This document shows positions 6,743-7,676 of a stretch of 7,676 nt of DNA, in pieces (positions within the stretch are counted from its first letter, which is position 1; each line of letters opens with the position of its first letter). Position numbers and translations under genes: made by a program. The notes under the pieces were generated by a model. It saw only the letters and a program-made list of their open reading frames with translations, did no database searches and was not told the origin of the DNA. Source of the stretch: JAJFUG01 sp964386505 (lineage in GTDB: Bacteria; Gemmatimonadota; Glassbacteria; GWA2-58-10). The DNA is taken from NCBI GenBank assembly GCA_964386505.1, contig CAYLSM010000215.1, positions 1 through 7,676 on the forward strand. The letters run 5' to 3'.

Positions 6743-6750
6743 AAGGAGGT
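6743..6750 (+). promoter_or_regulatory. Strong ribosome binding site serving a TTG start
   Basis: AAGGAGGT is a full match to the anti-Shine-Dalgarno. It lies 5 nt before TTG 6756, which is in frame with the lipoprotein. No ATG or GTG sits at a suitable distance. Confidence 0.85.
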
Positions 6751-6755
6751 TTGCC

Positions 6756-7463
6756 TTGCCCGCACGGCTGATTGCTTTCCTGCTCGTTCTCTCCCTCTGC
6801 GCCTGCTCCGCCGGCGAGAAGCCCGCGCAGCCGCAGGCTGCTGACCAGGATACCGCCATATTGGCTCCGCCCGTCGTGCAGGAAAACACCATGCCGGATA
6901 CAACCCAATATACAACCGCGGTGGAACCCGAACCAAAGCGCTATACCCAGCCTTTTACGAGTGAGGATTTTGAAGACGCAGCTTTACACATCAAGCGCCT
7001 GCCGCCCTCGGCTTTCCCGGACCTGCCAGCGCCCGCCAGGGAATGGCTCGAAAAAGAGGGCTACAGTATCCCGCAATCATTCGAGTCTGATGAACCGCAC
7101 AACGTGATCTGCGGCCATTTCTATGAGGGCGAAACCCTGGATTGGGCCGTGCTGGCCTCCCGCGACCTCGAATCACGGATCATCGTTTTCCGCGGAGGAA
7201 TAGAACCGGACACCTCGATAGACTCTTCTTATGAAGACAGTGGTTACCTAGAAGGTTTTGGAGACGGTACAATGTCGTTTGCCCGCCTGATAGAATCTAT
7301 CGACAGCTCCTATATTATTATTAATTATAAGATGAACGATAAATTATTCCCGATTGATCACCAGGGCATAGAGAATATACAATTAGATGGATTTTCGACC
7401 TATGCACTTTACCAACAAAGGAACGAATGGTATGGATTAGAGTTGATTGATGTTGGCGACTGA
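6756..7463 (+). CDS. Secreted lipoprotein of unknown function
   Basis: This protein of 235 residues starts at TTG 6756. The start is set by AAGGAGGT 5 nt upstream and by a promoter that excludes the ATG at 6675. From this start the N-terminus is a short lipoprotein signal, MPARLIAFLLVLSLCAC, with the lipidated cysteine at C17 (lipobox LCAC) and Ser at +2, consistent with outer-membrane sorting in a Gram-negative cell. A low-complexity Pro/Ala/Gln/Thr linker (about 20-65) precedes the folded part. There, LPPSAFPDLPAPAREWL (82-98), IPQSF, HNVICGHFYEGETLDWAVLASR (115-136) and IIVFRGG (142-148) resemble uncharacterised secreted bacterial proteins, as does the ending IDHQGIENI...YALYQQRNEWYGL. No enzyme motif is visible. 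The hexapeptide SIDSSY occurs twice (154-159 and 181-186). From about residue 145 the codons become markedly AT-rich. It has its own promoter and converges on the next gene. Confidence 0.85.
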   Translation: MPARLIAFLLVLSLCACSAGEKPAQPQAADQDTAILAPPVVQENTMPDTTQYTTAVEPEPKRYTQPFTSEDFEDAALHIKRLPPSAFPDLPAPAREWLEKEGYSIPQSFESDEPHNVICGHFYEGETLDWAVLASRDLESRIIVFRGGIEPDTSIDSSYEDSGYLEGFGDGTMSFARLIESIDSSYIIINYKMNDKLFPIDHQGIENIQLDGFSTYALYQQRNEWYGLELIDVGD

Positions 7464-7465
7464 TT

Positions 7466-7676
7466 TCAAAGTTTCGTGCAATGCCAATGTTCATTGTCTT
7501 CTCCTTCATTTTCGAGTTTGATACGGAATCCGTACGAGGGTGCATTTTTTTCAAACCACTCCCTTTGTTTTGAGTTCATATTCCATGACCTTATATCCAC
7601 GTTCTCACCGAACATATGGCACGCATGCGGAGGCTGAAACGGTTTCTTTTTACTCTCCTCCGTATCCTCAAGTTGG
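7466..7676 (-). CDS. M15-type zinc D,D-peptidase, C-terminal 69 residues only
   Basis: The gene enters from the right edge and stops at 7466-7468; its N-terminus is outside the window. The 69 visible residues contain PPHACHMFGENVDIRSW, which has the H-x2-G-x3-D zinc-binding spacing of M15 peptidases (usually SxHxxGxAxD). A Trp/aromatic segment, REWFEKNAPSYGFRI, is followed by NEHWHC near the C-terminus, where E and the second H match the catalytic Glu and third zinc ligand of the ExWH motif. Relatives include VanY-type D-alanyl-D-alanine carboxypeptidases and L-alanyl-D-glutamate endopeptidases, which cut peptidoglycan peptides. The order and spacing of all active-site motifs are intact, so the C-terminal part appears functional. 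The specific substrate cannot be judged from this fragment. The stop is only 2 nt from that of the convergent lipoprotein gene, with no terminator between. Base composition is more AT-rich than that of the genes to the left. Confidence 0.72.
   Translation of the reverse strand, partial: QLEDTEESKKKPFQPPHACHMFGENVDIRSWNMNSKQREWFEKNAPSYGFRIKLENEGEDNEHWHCTKL

Noticed and set aside
6675..6755. Longer start for the lipoprotein at ATG 6675
   Set aside because: The codon lies upstream of the TTGACA/TATGAT promoter, and the extension would bury the lipoprotein signal 27 residues inside the protein.
7321..7554. Minus-strand frame of 77 codons with an AAGGAGAAGACAATG-like internal start
   Set aside because: It overlaps the lipoprotein on the opposite strand and the M15 fragment in another frame of its own strand. 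The SD-like GGAGAAG encodes Glu/Gly residues of the M15 protein, and the translation resembles nothing known.
1..7676. CRISPR array, tRNA, rRNA, insertion sequence or prophage
   Set aside because: There are no regularly spaced repeats, cloverleaf-like segments, transposase motifs or terminal inverted repeats.

Overview
The window comes from a GC-rich bacterial chromosome (roughly 60% G+C or above over most of its length). It carries ordinary metabolic and signalling genes with sigma70-type promoters and clear Shine-Dalgarno sites. The genes do not identify the species. The long, plant/trypanosome-type phosphoglycerate mutase, the Tat-exported sugar-epimerase-fold protein and the two-gene FIST/hybrid-kinase operon would fit a poorly characterised Gram-negative lineage (for example an FCB-group or similar candidate phylum), but that is only inference. 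No phage, insertion sequence, CRISPR array, rRNA or tRNA is visible.

Layout, left to right. (1) Positions 1-1318, minus strand: a cofactor-independent phosphoglycerate mutase (gpmI), cut by the left edge so that its C-terminus is missing. (2) Positions 1319-1789: a divergent intergenic region with a weak gpmI promoter leftward, a near-consensus promoter rightward (TTGACA-N17-TAGAAT), and a leader of about 160 nt rich in hairpins. (3) Positions 1790-5156, plus strand: a two-gene operon of a stand-alone FIST-domain sensor protein and, 7 nt downstream, a soluble hybrid histidine kinase (coiled coil, GAF-like region, PAS, HisKA, HATPase, receiver). A rho-independent terminator closes it at 5190-5223. 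(4) Positions 5265-6542, minus strand: a Tat-exported protein of the N-acylglucosamine 2-epimerase fold. (5) A divergent intergenic region with a near-consensus promoter, then at 6756-7463, plus strand, a lipoprotein of unknown function that starts at TTG. (6) Positions 7466-7675, minus strand: the C-terminal 69 residues of an M15-type zinc D,D-peptidase cut by the right edge. It converges on the lipoprotein with 2 nt between stop codons.

The most informative unit is the FIST plus hybrid-kinase operon. It has the arrangement of the NosP/NahK nitric-oxide signalling pairs known from Pseudomonas, Vibrio and Legionella, in which a FIST protein binds heme and NO and controls a co-encoded hybrid kinase. 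Here the pair follows a leader with three hairpins and two CCTCC segments that could pair with the ribosome binding site, which suggests regulation after transcription starts. The right end (from about 7190) is much more AT-rich than the rest, which hints at an imported segment or recombination junction. Both genes cut by the window edges were read directly from the sequence.
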